DNA of 64,000 nt. Origin: Polydactylus sextarius. Taxonomy: Eukaryota > Chordata > Actinopteri > Polynemidae. The notes beneath the pieces are model-generated. The model was not told where the DNA came from. It ran no database searches and saw nothing but the letters and a program-made list of their open reading frames with translations. This document shows, piece by piece, positions 23,155-33,690 of this stretch (the stretch's first letter is position 1; every line of letters begins with the position of its first letter). The DNA lies in contig CM028906.1 of NCBI GenBank assembly GCA_016801845.1, positions 9,224,001-9,288,000 of the forward strand, given 5' to 3'. A program made the position numbers and the translations under genes.

Positions 23155-23865
23155 GCTCCTTGATTCCACAAGATGTTGTGAATGTTCCTCTGAGGATCTC
23201 TTGTTTTATTTTTACATTATCCAGAAGGTGGTCTACTGGAGACTGAGGAGGCCACTGAGGTCTTCTAAACTCACTGTCATGTTCATGAAACGAGTTTGAG
23301 AGTTTCTTTGTAACATGGTGCAGAAAACAATTATAAGTAAACTGTAGCCATAAAGTGAATATGGTCAGTGACAATGCTCTGCGGCACAGACTGTGGTTTT
23401 GAACCATGATAGACTGGTATTGAAAGCCCAGAGTTTGACAACATTCGCACACCATTACACTTTCACAACCAGCCTGGACTGTTTACACAAGGCAGCTTGG
23501 GTCCATGGATTCATGCTGGTGAGCCCACCATTCGCTGCCTCAGAAGAAATCCAGATTCATCAGACCAGGTTATGATGTTCCAGTTTGCAGCTGTCCATTG
23601 TTGGTTAGCCTGTGTCCATTGCAGCTTGAGATTTGTGTTTTTTAATGACGGGGGTAAAACCTGACCTGATCTCAATTGCTGTAACTCATGTGCTTCGAGA
23701 TTCATCATGTTCTTCATTCTCAGGCTGTTCACCACTATTGAAAAGAGTGGTCAGCTGAGTGAATGTGGCATTTTTGTCAGTTCCAACCACTTCACCATTC
23801 TTCTCTGACCTCTCATCAAAATTTTCCATCAAGTCCAATTGTGGTGTCCTACAGTACAATGCTGG
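23155..23865 (-). mobile_element. Tc1-like transposon relic (transposase remnants)
   Basis: Minus-strand translation at about 23520-23650 gives LQWTQANQQWTAANW followed by WSDESGFLLRQ. The consensus is KWTQAHQNWT..W.NV.WSDESRFLLRH and includes the second DDE-block aspartate region. Further along the minus strand, 23220-23265 gives WPPQSPVDHLLD (consensus WPPQSPDLNPIEHLWD). In this copy the catalytic region is altered and indels interrupt the frame. It covers most of one element but no clean terminal repeat is visible. Confidence 0.75.
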
Positions 23866-26168
23866 GGAACAAGGAAAGTAGATGTTGGATTTGTTTTATG
23901 CTCTGAAAACCATAATAACCCCACCACCCTGTTTGTCTTAACCAAGTAGCTGGTTCGGCAAACAGGAGGAAGAAAACTTGGAGTCGAAGGAGAAGAGCGA
24001 GTTTGGACAAGTTTGGTGGTTTTAAAACTAAAAGTCCCTTATGGAGAAGTTTGGACTGCAGCTTGGAGTGATGGTTTATATGCAGGATGGCAGCAGAACC
24101 AAAAGTTGCTACAGCATTGCCTCGAGCTGTTTCAATATATTTACTGTCCAACAACATGTAGACCTTACCAGCAGTTATATTACAGTCTGCTTACTGTCCT
24201 GCCAATGGACGACATTCATGAATATAAGGGATCATAAACAGTTACCCCCAGCTCATCCAAACATAGTCATAAATTCATAAATGTACAAGTTCACTGCAGA
24301 AAGTTACAAAACAGACAGTAAAAGGTACAACTGTCTTATTCAGAGACAATGATATTTTAGATGTTAAGATTGTTTGCATTGAGGCAGCACTAACATTCAG
24401 TGGTTTAGGTACCACAATGGACAAGGTATATTTCAGTTACAGTTACGGTTACAGTGCCTTACAAGAATGACAGTAGTGCAGGAACTGTTTTTACACTGAG
24501 AAACTTTAAACAACAAAAATGATAATTATAAAAATGAAAAGGTATACATTTACAATTGAAGTTTAAGTTTGTTGAAAATTAAAAAACAAAAATATAGTGT
24601 AATAAAAACAAGTGCCTTTATGTACACTATGTACTGTAGAAAGGGGCTCAAAGAGTTTGTGACCAAGGTGGAAAGTAGTTGGCTTCAGTTTTTGTTGCTT
24701 AGCTCAAGCTCCTGAAGGTGTGAAGGACCTGGAGAGATGTAGCCAGTCTCATTGAAATAAATGATGCACATTTCTTACCATCGAGTACTGCAGATGCTGA
24801 GGACAGTAGCTGTAATTAGTTTTGTTTCACAGCGGTTAACATTGTTACAGAAAAAAAAAACATCAATGGCCACCTTACCACAACACTTTACCACGCTCTG
24901 TCACCTCACAACCACATCATCCACTGTAAGAAGTGTATTTAGAGATTACATGGCAAACATACTCCAGCAGCAATGAACTGGATTATTTCTAGAGGAGCAG
25001 CTCCTAAGGAGGATTTGATTGTTTTTTTTTTCCATGTCTGTGAGGCTGATGTGTAATAAATTAAAACAAAGCAATTCTGTGGCAATTTTCAGAGAAGAGA
25101 CAACCAATAACTCAGTTCATGAACAATAAAACACATCCTTGCTCAATTGCACACATATTTTTTTGTTATAGATCTGGTGTGACCATTGTCTCTCTGTACA
25201 TAACATTGTTAGTGAGTCTCTGACAAGAGGAAGATGATTACATATCATGTCTTTGCTCCACTTTCCCACTCCCTTTGCTAGAGAACCATGGTGTTATTGA
25301 AACTTACCACTGCCACAAAACAATCCAACATCATAACTGTGGTTTCTGCCTCACCCAATAACCACCTATTCTCTGCTCTAATGAAATTTTTCCAACTTTT
25401 AACTTTTAATCTGTGCTGTTTAAAATGCCTACAACATCCAGCCCCTCCTGTCCTACAACTGTTCCAACTATATCTGAGCAAGCCACACCAAAACCACTAA
25501 ACTCAGTCAAGCTGGTGACATTTAACGCACAAGTGTTAGGGAAAATACTTTATTCAAAGCTGCAAATAATTTACATATCAAACCATGATAGCAATGTTTT
25601 TTAGTATTTCTTTTAAATACATCATTATGTAGACAAATGGAATGAATAATATGACATACTATTTAGTAAGGTTATATGCTGTGGGCTGGTTTAATAGGCA
25701 TGTGCATCATCACACATATCCTTGTGACTTTGAATAATTCAAGAACATAGCCCAGAACTCTACATTGACGTTCAAGACCCTGAGATCAGTCTTGGCCAAC
25801 TGCATTAAAGCACTGAATGAAATGATACAACTGGTGCAAACTATTTGTTGATTTAAACCAGTCTTTGAGTCAGAAATACGTTATTTGTAAATCAGAATAA
25901 ATGTACTGGAAATAGTCATCATCTTCACCATGTCACAACAAGATGCATGCATTGACAACTTAGCTGCAACAAGACCCAAGAAAAGTGTGAAGACAGAGAT
26001 GTGGTGGAATGAGAAATGAATGGGTGGGTGTAAACAGAAAAAGAGTCCAACTTGAATAGCTTTTTCAAGGCTTTTCTGTCCTTTTCCAGAATATGATATC
26101 ACTCAGTAAGCATTTCCTCTTTATATTTTTGGAGTCACAGCCGACTCAGGAGGCCAGTCAGACAGACT

Positions 26169-26170
<2 letters not shown>

Positions 26171-26200
<30 letters not shown>
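26171..26200. repeat. (GT)n microsatellite
   Basis: Fifteen GT units without interruption. Confidence 0.95.
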
Positions 26201-26204
<4 letters not shown>

Positions 26205-26560
26205 GTGTGGCTGAGAGAAAAAACAGAGAGAGGTTAAGGAGTGTCAGGGGAATGCAGCAAGGGCAGCAAGACTTGGGCAGCAGCGTGAAAGTGTTCTCAT
26301 GTTTTTATGTAACAACTTACTTTTACTAAAAGATGACAAATCAGACACAGTTGGGACTCAGGGTTTGGCACAGACATTGGGTACAATAGTTTCTCTCTTC
26401 ATCACAACACTGTCAGAGAAACAGAATTTAAATGCAGCCATGTCAACCTGAGCAGACTAGATACAACATCTGCAGGTTAATTGAGTCTGTCCCTTAAAGT
26501 TGTTTGTTTGAGCAGTTTATCGCAACCTATATTGACATTACATTGCGACCTCCAGCGGTA

Positions 26561-26598
26561 AGGTAAAGGGACAAATGGTAAAGGTAAAGGGACAAATG
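26561..26598. repeat. 21-bp tandem duplication
   Basis: The unit beginning AGGTAAAGGGACAAATGG repeats with a 21-bp period for nearly two copies, the second starting at 26582. It is a recent-looking local duplication. Confidence 0.85.
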
Positions 26599-27344
26599 AC
26601 CTATATGGTCCCTCAGGTCGGAGATCGTAGTGGGTGTTCACGTTGTACAGTTTTAAGGAATCTGATCTCTCTGTTGGTCTTGAGATTCAATTTAAGTAAT
26701 TTTTTGAAACCCATGTCTCTGGAGAATTTATCAAACATAGCAAACTGGCAGCCCACACCACATATATCTAATCTTCTCTTCAGTAAAACAGTACCCTGTG
26801 TGGTAGTGGTGGTGTGAAGTACTCAGTGTGCTGTAGCTCTCACATTTCATTGAAGTAATTCTAAATATGTGAACAAAAAGAACAGGAACACACATGGTCT
26901 CTCTGAAAACCAATGTGAGATCCTTCTGGAACTGCTTCAGGTGTGACAGAAGATACTGAAATATTTGATTGTTTTGTGCTCATTTGTGCATATGTCATGC
27001 CCTACCCACCAGACCAGGTGACTCACTGACTTCCCTCCCATGTCTGTAACATATTTCACTCAAAAAATTGCACTTCTGATCCACGTCACTCTCGTGTATG
27101 AAAGGTACAAAGTCAGAATTGTTCAGTACTTGTTCATTAATCCAGTATTTCAATATGTTCACTAATCCAGCAGCAGAGGTTATCACTAAACCAATGTGAT
27201 ATCTGTGTAAAAAGAACAAGAACAGCCACTGTAACACTACTGTACCTTCACTACTGTAAAACTAATTCTATTCACAGTTTGTTCTGTATGGGGTTTGTCT
27301 GATGAATAACTTTTTTGTAAATAATATAGATGACTGGAATATGT

Positions 27345-27655
27345 GTATTGTGGTGTTCTGCAAGGAAACCTTGGAGCCTGCTGCACTTTGACTTATGTAT
27401 ATTGGTTCTGCCACACTGCAGAATTGGTTCAGGAATGATTTAAAGAACACAACAACAAGTTCAGGGTGTTACCTTTGACTGCAAATTCCCCAGATTTCAA
27501 TCCAATGGAGCATCTGTGGGATACGGTGGACAAACAAGTCAAATTCACATACGGCCCACCTTACAATTTACAGGGCTTAAATGATCTGCTGCTAACATCT
27601 TGGTACCATATATCCATGCTTCAATTGTCTTGGCAGCAAAAGGGCAGCAGTAGTG
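27345..27655 (+). mobile_element. Tc1-like transposon relic, 3' part of transposase
   Basis: 'gttctgcaaggaaaccttgg' and 'tgccacactgcagaattggt' precede an in-frame block (27475-27600) reading LTANSPDFNPMEHLWDTVDK and then PPYNLQGLNDLLLTSW. The consensus is PANSPDLNPIEHLWDVLD then PP.NLQ.LKDLLLTSW. It is the C-terminal end of a fish Tc1 transposase. Upstream it carries a large internal deletion and stops. It is opposite in orientation to the copy at 23155. Confidence 0.8.
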
Positions 27656-27904
27656 ATGATGCTCTATTGTTTTCTTCAAACATGGTGATATTTAAGTAGA
27701 TTAGATTAGATTACAGTAGATTTAAATTTAGTTGAGAATTTACACACTTCAAACATGGGTTTCCAGAATAATCTAAAGGTAAGAAAAAATGGTGCAGCAG
27801 GTGTCATCATTTTGTTTTAGCTCAAAGGCACTAAACTTTGGTTGTCCAGAGACAGATCATGGTAGCAGCAGGTTAAACAAGGTATTACAGGTGTTCAAAT
27901 GTAA

Positions 27905-28170
27905 TCTGTCCAGCATGTTCTGGGTCTACTTCAGGTCTCCTACCAGTTCCAGATGGAATGTGCCCAGAATATCTCCTTAGGGCGGCACCTAGGAGGCATC
28001 TTTACCAGTTGCCTGAACAACCACAAATGGCAGCCTACAGAAGGAAACAAATCAGGCACTTGCATCAACAACCTCATTCCTTTAGTCACTACCCAAAACT
28101 TATGACCATAGGTGAGGGTCAGAACACAGACCAGCTGGTAAATCAAGTGCTTTTCCCTCTGGCTCAGTTT
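27905..28170 (-). mobile_element. RTE-clade (Rex3-type) LINE relic, 3' part of the RT ORF
   Basis: The minus-strand frame at 27940-28146 reads VCVLTLTYGHKFWVVTKGMR and then LVKMPPRCRPKEIFWAH. It corresponds to the C-terminal YVPTLTYGHELWVMTER...LVRMPP.RLP.EVFRA segment of RTE elements, with the part between deleted. Same element part and strand as 13030-13440. Confidence 0.8.
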
Positions 28171-29109
28171 TCAATTTTGTACAATTTTGTTTGTCCAGTT
28201 AGAAGTGAATGGAATTTCACTAAAGGTGGTCACAGTTTTTGAAAAATTGCTTATATTAAAGAACAAGATGAATGTTGTTGATGTTGTTGAAACACCATCC
28301 CTATTACACTGAGTTGCTCCAGTGAAAATGGATTTTAAGTACACAAACCAGTGTGCTTAGGAAGACACATCAATGTTGTTTTGACTGTTTTAAATGCTGT
28401 GAGCATCCCAAGCAAAACATTTATTGTGATGGATGCATCTCAGGCACAGATAAAGACTCAATCTAAGCACATCTTACTAAGATTACCCGCATAGATAAAT
28501 ACCAAAAAGACAAGAGAGAGGTTGTGTTTCTTTAGTAATTTGGGTGAACTGGTCCTTTAATTAGTGAAGCAAAGACAGTACATTTTTATCCCCAGGTACA
28601 GCAAAGATGAGGATGAGCACAGTAATTGCAATAACTAAAATTAAATCCATGGGGCATGAACTACCTCTCACAGCATAAAACTATAAAACACATAAACATA
28701 TAAAACATATAAACTATACTTATTATGGTTAAACACTGTCAGTATTAAGACGGTGTGAAAGAGGACATGATGATGAACCCGACATCCACTCAGTAAAGTG
28801 TAAATAAGACGTTATTAGCCTACAAAATAGCATCCTAGCGGGCACTAGCATGAGAGGGAAAAATGCAGAAAACAGAATTAGCTAGGTTAGCTAGCTAAGT
28901 TACACTCGGTTTGACTGGCAGGCTAGGCTAGTTTTTGACCTTGATTTAGTTGTAATTAACCCCTCAACACTAGCGATTTATCTGGGGAACCTATAATGTA
29001 ATTGATGGTTTTCTTTACCTTTATTGTGTGTATGCTTTGTATCATGTTTGGGTTACCTAATGCCTTTTCTCTGGCTCATTTTTCAGTTTATTTTTTCTTT
29101 GTCTTACAG
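28171..29109. other. Spacer upstream of the 29 kb gene relic
   Basis: No coding exon is recognised. Positions 28674-28720 are a (CATATAAAA)-like AT-rich run. Positions 28885-28925 hold 'ttagctaggttagctagcta', a GCTA-rich motif often seen near fish promoters. Any upstream exons of the relic at 29110 should lie here but could not be found by motif. Confidence 0.45.
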
Positions 29110-29940
29110 GTGTTCTCAACAGCAGCTGACTTTGAGAGAACAATGCTGCTTCCTGAGTCACCAAGACTTATTGTCTTAGGTAGTGTGTTTTTTTGTTACT
29201 CTGTTGCAAAACTAGAGACTATATGAATGACTCATTTAACCTGTGGGTATATTCATGTGGAAGGCAACAGAAAGAAAATGCATCTGAAAATGCCAGAAGA
29301 GCAACAGTAAACCATATGTTTATTTATGTTTAGGTGATGTTCTCAGCAAAAAATTGGATGCTGAGCATCAAGGGCAAATGGTTGTGGGTCCACACCAGAA
29401 CATTGTGGCTGGATTGGCAGCATTTTTCTCATGCCACTACATCTTCAGTCTGGTGTATCAAGAGGGGGCATCAAGCACACTGGAATTCATCCAAAGGTAT
29501 GTACTTTAGGGGATGCAAGTGGATTATTATTTTGTTACAGTTTCCATTATCAATAACATATGTTGTTATTTTTATTCAACTTCCCGCGTTTCTTTTGAAT
29601 TGAATTGCAAAGCCACTTTCTGCTTTAGCTTGCATTGATGGCACATCTGCAATTAAAGCATATTTTTGTTTTGCAGTTTTACATATTTGGAAAACTGATA
29701 AGCTTGCCTCCACAACTTGATGGGTTCTGCTCTCTCTTGTAAACAGTGTATTTCATTAAGTGTCTTTTCCTCTGATATTGTGACTTCAGAGGCTTCATCG
29801 GGATTAACCCAACCTCTGGCACAACAACGACAAAGTGGATCAGTCCAAGAAGTGGGAAGGTGCAAGTGAAGAGGAATAAAAGTGTCAGCCTTCATGTCTC
29901 TGCACTTCCCTAAAGATTAATGGACACTGAATGGCATTGA
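29110..29940 (+). pseudogene. Three-exon relic of an uncharacterised multi-copy fish gene family
   Basis: Three exons join in phase with canonical GT/AG borders: 29110-29179, 29334-29496 and 29790 onward. Exon 1 reads ADFERTMLLPESPRLIVLG. Exon 2 contains VGPHQNIVAGLAAFFSCHYI followed by a Q-E-G-rich segment and TLEFIQR. Exon 3 reads GFIGINPTSGTTTTKW and then HVSALP. I recall a large family of teleost predicted proteins with the order SPRLIVLGD...GLAA.F...Y.F...Y......TLEF.QR...GINP..G...., of no known function. Here a TAA at 29911-29913 falls shortly before the usual end. The frame then continues for RLMDTEWH to TGA at 29938, as family members do. The 5' exons are not seen. It could instead be a functional, slightly shortened gene. 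Confidence 0.6.
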
Positions 29941-30369
29941 GCCGTCTCAAAAGAAAGGACAATGTGGTTCCAAAATATGGTTAGTTTTTGCATATAACGC
30001 ATGTTTGACTTTGCTGTTACAAATTAGTATTAGTATCAGTAGTACAAGTTGCACTGCCTTCTAGGCCTATGTGAGGTTGTTTAAAATATAAATATATAGA
30101 CTTTAGTTCATAAAAAGGAATGTCACCTCAAGTCTAATTTTATATTTTTAATTTTATACACATGTGGTATACACTATATTGAATCTTAATGCTTTTTTTG
30201 TTTTGTTGCAGTGCTGATTCTTGTTTTATTTAACAGCCGAAGATAATCTAGTATAGTGTTGATACGTTTTGGATTATCAGCAATCACAGTGTGCTTAATT
30301 AGCTAAATATGACAAACAAGCAAGGATTAACTATAAAAATATTATACAATACTATATTGAATTATGAAC

Positions 30370-30652
30370 AAGTAACAGCTATTTACTGGAAAAATTAGTT
30401 GCCAGGTAATTCATGTAATTTGAAAAGAATTCAAGATAATGTAGTAAACTAAAATACAATTGATGGTTGTTTGTAATATAAAACAACAATACATTGCTGT
30501 AATTTATATATAGCAAAAACCTGTAAAATGTATTTAGTAATATAATGTAATTATTTTGTACAGTAATTAACAACACTTTTACAGCACTTTATGGGCAACT
30601 TTTTTTTGCCTGGTATTTGCTGTAAATTCTACAGGAAATTTGTTACAGTGTA
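30370..30652. mobile_element. MITE-like non-autonomous DNA transposon
   Basis: The left flank (30377-30423, CAGCTATTTACTGG...TTGCCAGG) is an imperfect reverse complement of the right part (about 30573-30630, ending CCTGGTATTTGCTG). The element ends in 'tttgttacagtg', like a frequent fish MITE with 'ACTGGCAAC/TTACAGTG' motifs. There is no coding capacity, and target duplications are not clear. Confidence 0.5.
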
Positions 30653-30849
30653 GCTAGAATTAAAAGCTATTCAGAACCTGTGCCCCCACCCCCTCCGCAC
30701 ACACATACACACACACCTCCCTCCTGCTAATGGTTGGGTTGAATGTAGAGTCCACCTACACATTTTCCTGACTCATTTGTACCATTGCTCCTGGAGAGCT
30801 GCTCTGAGAGGTGCAGAGTGGGCTGCAGCTGCAGTGTGTATGCAGCCTT

Positions 30850-30885
<36 letters not shown>

Positions 30886-32639
30886 CCTGTCTGTGTATGT
30901 GCACATATCCTTTTGGCATTAAAATGTAGACAGGTGCTGGGCTTGTCTAGTGTCAGCTCAGGCAGAAAATACACACACGAAAAACTGAGGGTGCAACAGA
31001 TGTGTCGTGCCACCAATACCTCAGAAACACATGGCAAAACTGTCAAGGTTTTAATGAAATAGCATCTAAATCCATGTCAACTGAGAGTTTGGCAGGTTTA
31101 AGTACATTTGACTGATTTTCAGCAAAATCAAAAATGGCAAAACCTTCGAAGAGTTCAGACACCCCTTTGAGTACCTCTTCTGATGATTAACAACAGGGAT
31201 TTGGCTGCTTCATAGTGACATAGCCCCCCTGACAAGTCTGTGCTCCTCCCTCAAATACTGCCACAACCCCACCTCCCAATGAGGAGCAGGTGGCAGCATG
31301 TGGGGGCACAAGCCAGAAAGGTTTTAGGCTGTGAATGTTGCTCTCACCATCAGTAACACAGTGAAAATGCCATCACTCATATTACTCCATCAGCCTCGCC
31401 CTGACCAAGCCCAACCATTCCTGCTATTTATCGAGCATGGTTACTGACCTAAAATTAATGATTGAAATTCCAGGACATAATGAGTCTGATCAATGACCTT
31501 GATAAGCTTGCAGGCATCAAGAACCAAGAGCCGGGCTCAAGCTTATGGTCTGATCATCTCTAGCTCTTTGCTTCAGCAGTCTGGCAGTTCGCCAGCATCC
31601 CCTCCATGACCCCGTACAGTGGCTGCCTTCCTCACATACTAATGACGGCTCAGCCTTGTCACTGACGCTGAACCCTGCCTAAAATTATCGTTGTGATTAT
31701 TGTGCAGGGGTATGCTGTTGGAAATAGAGCCACAGCTGTTTTCACATACAGAGCCCAGCCAGCAGGCACTGGAGACCAGACAGATGTGGCCTTGATCATA
31801 ATGTGTCAGTGTGTCCTGTTTCTGAGCCTCCACTTTAATGTATTTATATGTCATAGTCTGATTCCATATTAAATAATGTGTGTAATGTAATGTGTGTGTG
31901 TGTGATGCTTATTACATACATGAAATCATAGAATATAAGTAGAGAATTTCATTTACATAACATATATTATACATTTACTGACCTCTGTTATTCTACACTC
32001 TATTCTCTGTTGTTCTATACTGTTGATAGTTTCATATTACACATAGTAATTTTATCTTACAGTATTTACCTGTACTTTCAGTTGGTATTTTGCCTTTAAA
32101 GGCTATTGAAGTGCAGGATTAATGTGAGCTGTCCAACCAACTATGTTACTCTTACTAAATAGATGTACAAGAAAAGAACTTCATTGCAGTAATGTTATCT
32201 AATGCTTTCTTCACTGCTCCTCTGAAACTAAACACAGATAGCATGTGAATAAATTCTCATGAACAACATGAGAACATGAACAACGGTACACTGCAACACT
32301 AGCGTACATTACTGATTCCAGGTCTTGATGGTTTAATTCACTATATTTATCTCTCTATCAATATCTAAACATTCTGCAGCAACAAAATGAATAGAAAACC
32401 AGGGTCAGTCAGAGTTGTTCTTATCTTTGAGTTCTAGAAAACTGAGTAGAGCTCTGACTAAAGGACCTGTAAATATCAAAGATGGTGACAGCTTTTTTCC
32501 TTCAAATACCTGGTGCCAAATCTCCTGACTAGTATCCACTCTCCTTCGATCCATTCACCAGTGTTTTCACAATCGCATGTCATAAAAGAAGACTGACAAG
32601 CACACTCGTCAGTGTGACAAAAATCATTATTCCTCCCTC
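30653..32639. other. Intergenic spacer, no gene recognised
   Basis: (GT)n at 30852-30884. Positions 31430-31640 are complex, non-repetitive sequence (for example TAATGATTGAAATTCCAGG) and a candidate conserved non-coding element. The rest is AT-rich. Confidence 0.55.
30852..30884. repeat. (GT)n microsatellite
   Basis: About 16 GT units. Open frames on both strands here are repeat artefacts. Confidence 0.95.
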
Positions 32640-33690
32640 CTCCCACAGGAGAGCCACAAAGTTTGGTGCTGGGCCCCTTGTCTTTGATGTATACACCACC
32701 TCTTTTGGGTCTAATCATTATCATGCCATTCAGATGTCACTTTGTAACACAGATGACAACTTTATTTATTGTAACCTTCAGACAATTCCACAGTATCAGT
32801 GCACATCTCAACTTGACTCACACAAGCCATTCTGGCCAATAAATCTCTCCATTACAATACCAACATGAAAACCACCTTTTCCTCTCACCCCAACCAAGGC
32901 CACAGGAAATCTGGGTGTAATATCTGACCATCTATCCATCTGTGTGTTTCACATCTGTTTTCTAGTGGTGCTGCAATGCTCCCTAAAACATAAGAAATAT
33001 CAGGTCTAATCAGACCCAGTACACACCCAGGTCTTTGTAAAGGCCATGCATATCTCCTGCCTTGACTATTGCAGTGCTCTCCTGGCAGACTTACAGATGT
33101 TCCAGAACACAGTGGTCTTTGTTCAGTCTAAATGCATTTTCACAACTTAAAGTTCATTCCAAAATTTATGCTTTTAGTACATTGCATAAATTTGATCCAG
33201 ACAGTTCTTGTTCCAACTGCAATTTCGGGATTGCCTTAGGTTCCCTGGTGGAGGAATGAGCTTCCAAATGCTGTCAGAACAGGGAGTCCATCTCTATCTT
33301 AAAGAATCTCTTCAAAACTCCTCTCCACTAAGAACATTTTATATCCTAACTCCTCTAAGACCCTAACATTCCCAGCTAGGACTTAGTCTGTACTGGAAAT
33401 GCTCTTAGTTGATCTCCTTCCACTTTGCCTCATCAACTCATTCAGCACTTATTACTTTCTTACTCATATTGAACTAAGGCATTACTATTGTCCATTGTCC
33501 CCACACACGCTCCCTGGCTGCTGTTCAGCTGCCCCCTGCTCACTTGGTGATGGGTTAAATGCAGAGGTCAAGTTTCATGTGCACGGTGTGCTGTATGCTC
33601 AGTGACAAAATGGAACCACTGTCACTTTCTTGTCTCACTGTCACTTTGATAAAAGCATCTGACAAATGACTAAATGCAAATGCAAAATGT
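32640..33690 (+). mobile_element. L2-like LINE relic, RT segment to 3' tail
   Basis: The order fits a decayed reverse transcriptase. The GEPQSLVLGPLSL region (32648-32690) matches GVPQGSVLGPLLF. ISCLDYCSALLADLQMFQN (33050-33110) matches the SRLDYCNALL.GLP..QN motif, and FRNELPN follows near 33255. The 3' UTR has 'gatgggttaaatgcagaggtc' (33549-33570) and 'tttgataaaagcatctgac' (33644-33663), both close to tails of fish L2-type LINEs and their partner SINEs. All frames are broken. Confidence 0.7.

Larger units (their letters stand above)
23866..27344. other. Intergenic spacer, no gene recognised
   Basis: AT-rich sequence with (TG)n at 26171-26200 and a short direct tandem duplication at 26561-26598. 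Open frames around 24013-24280 and 25278-25604 show no recognisable domain. Confidence 0.55.
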
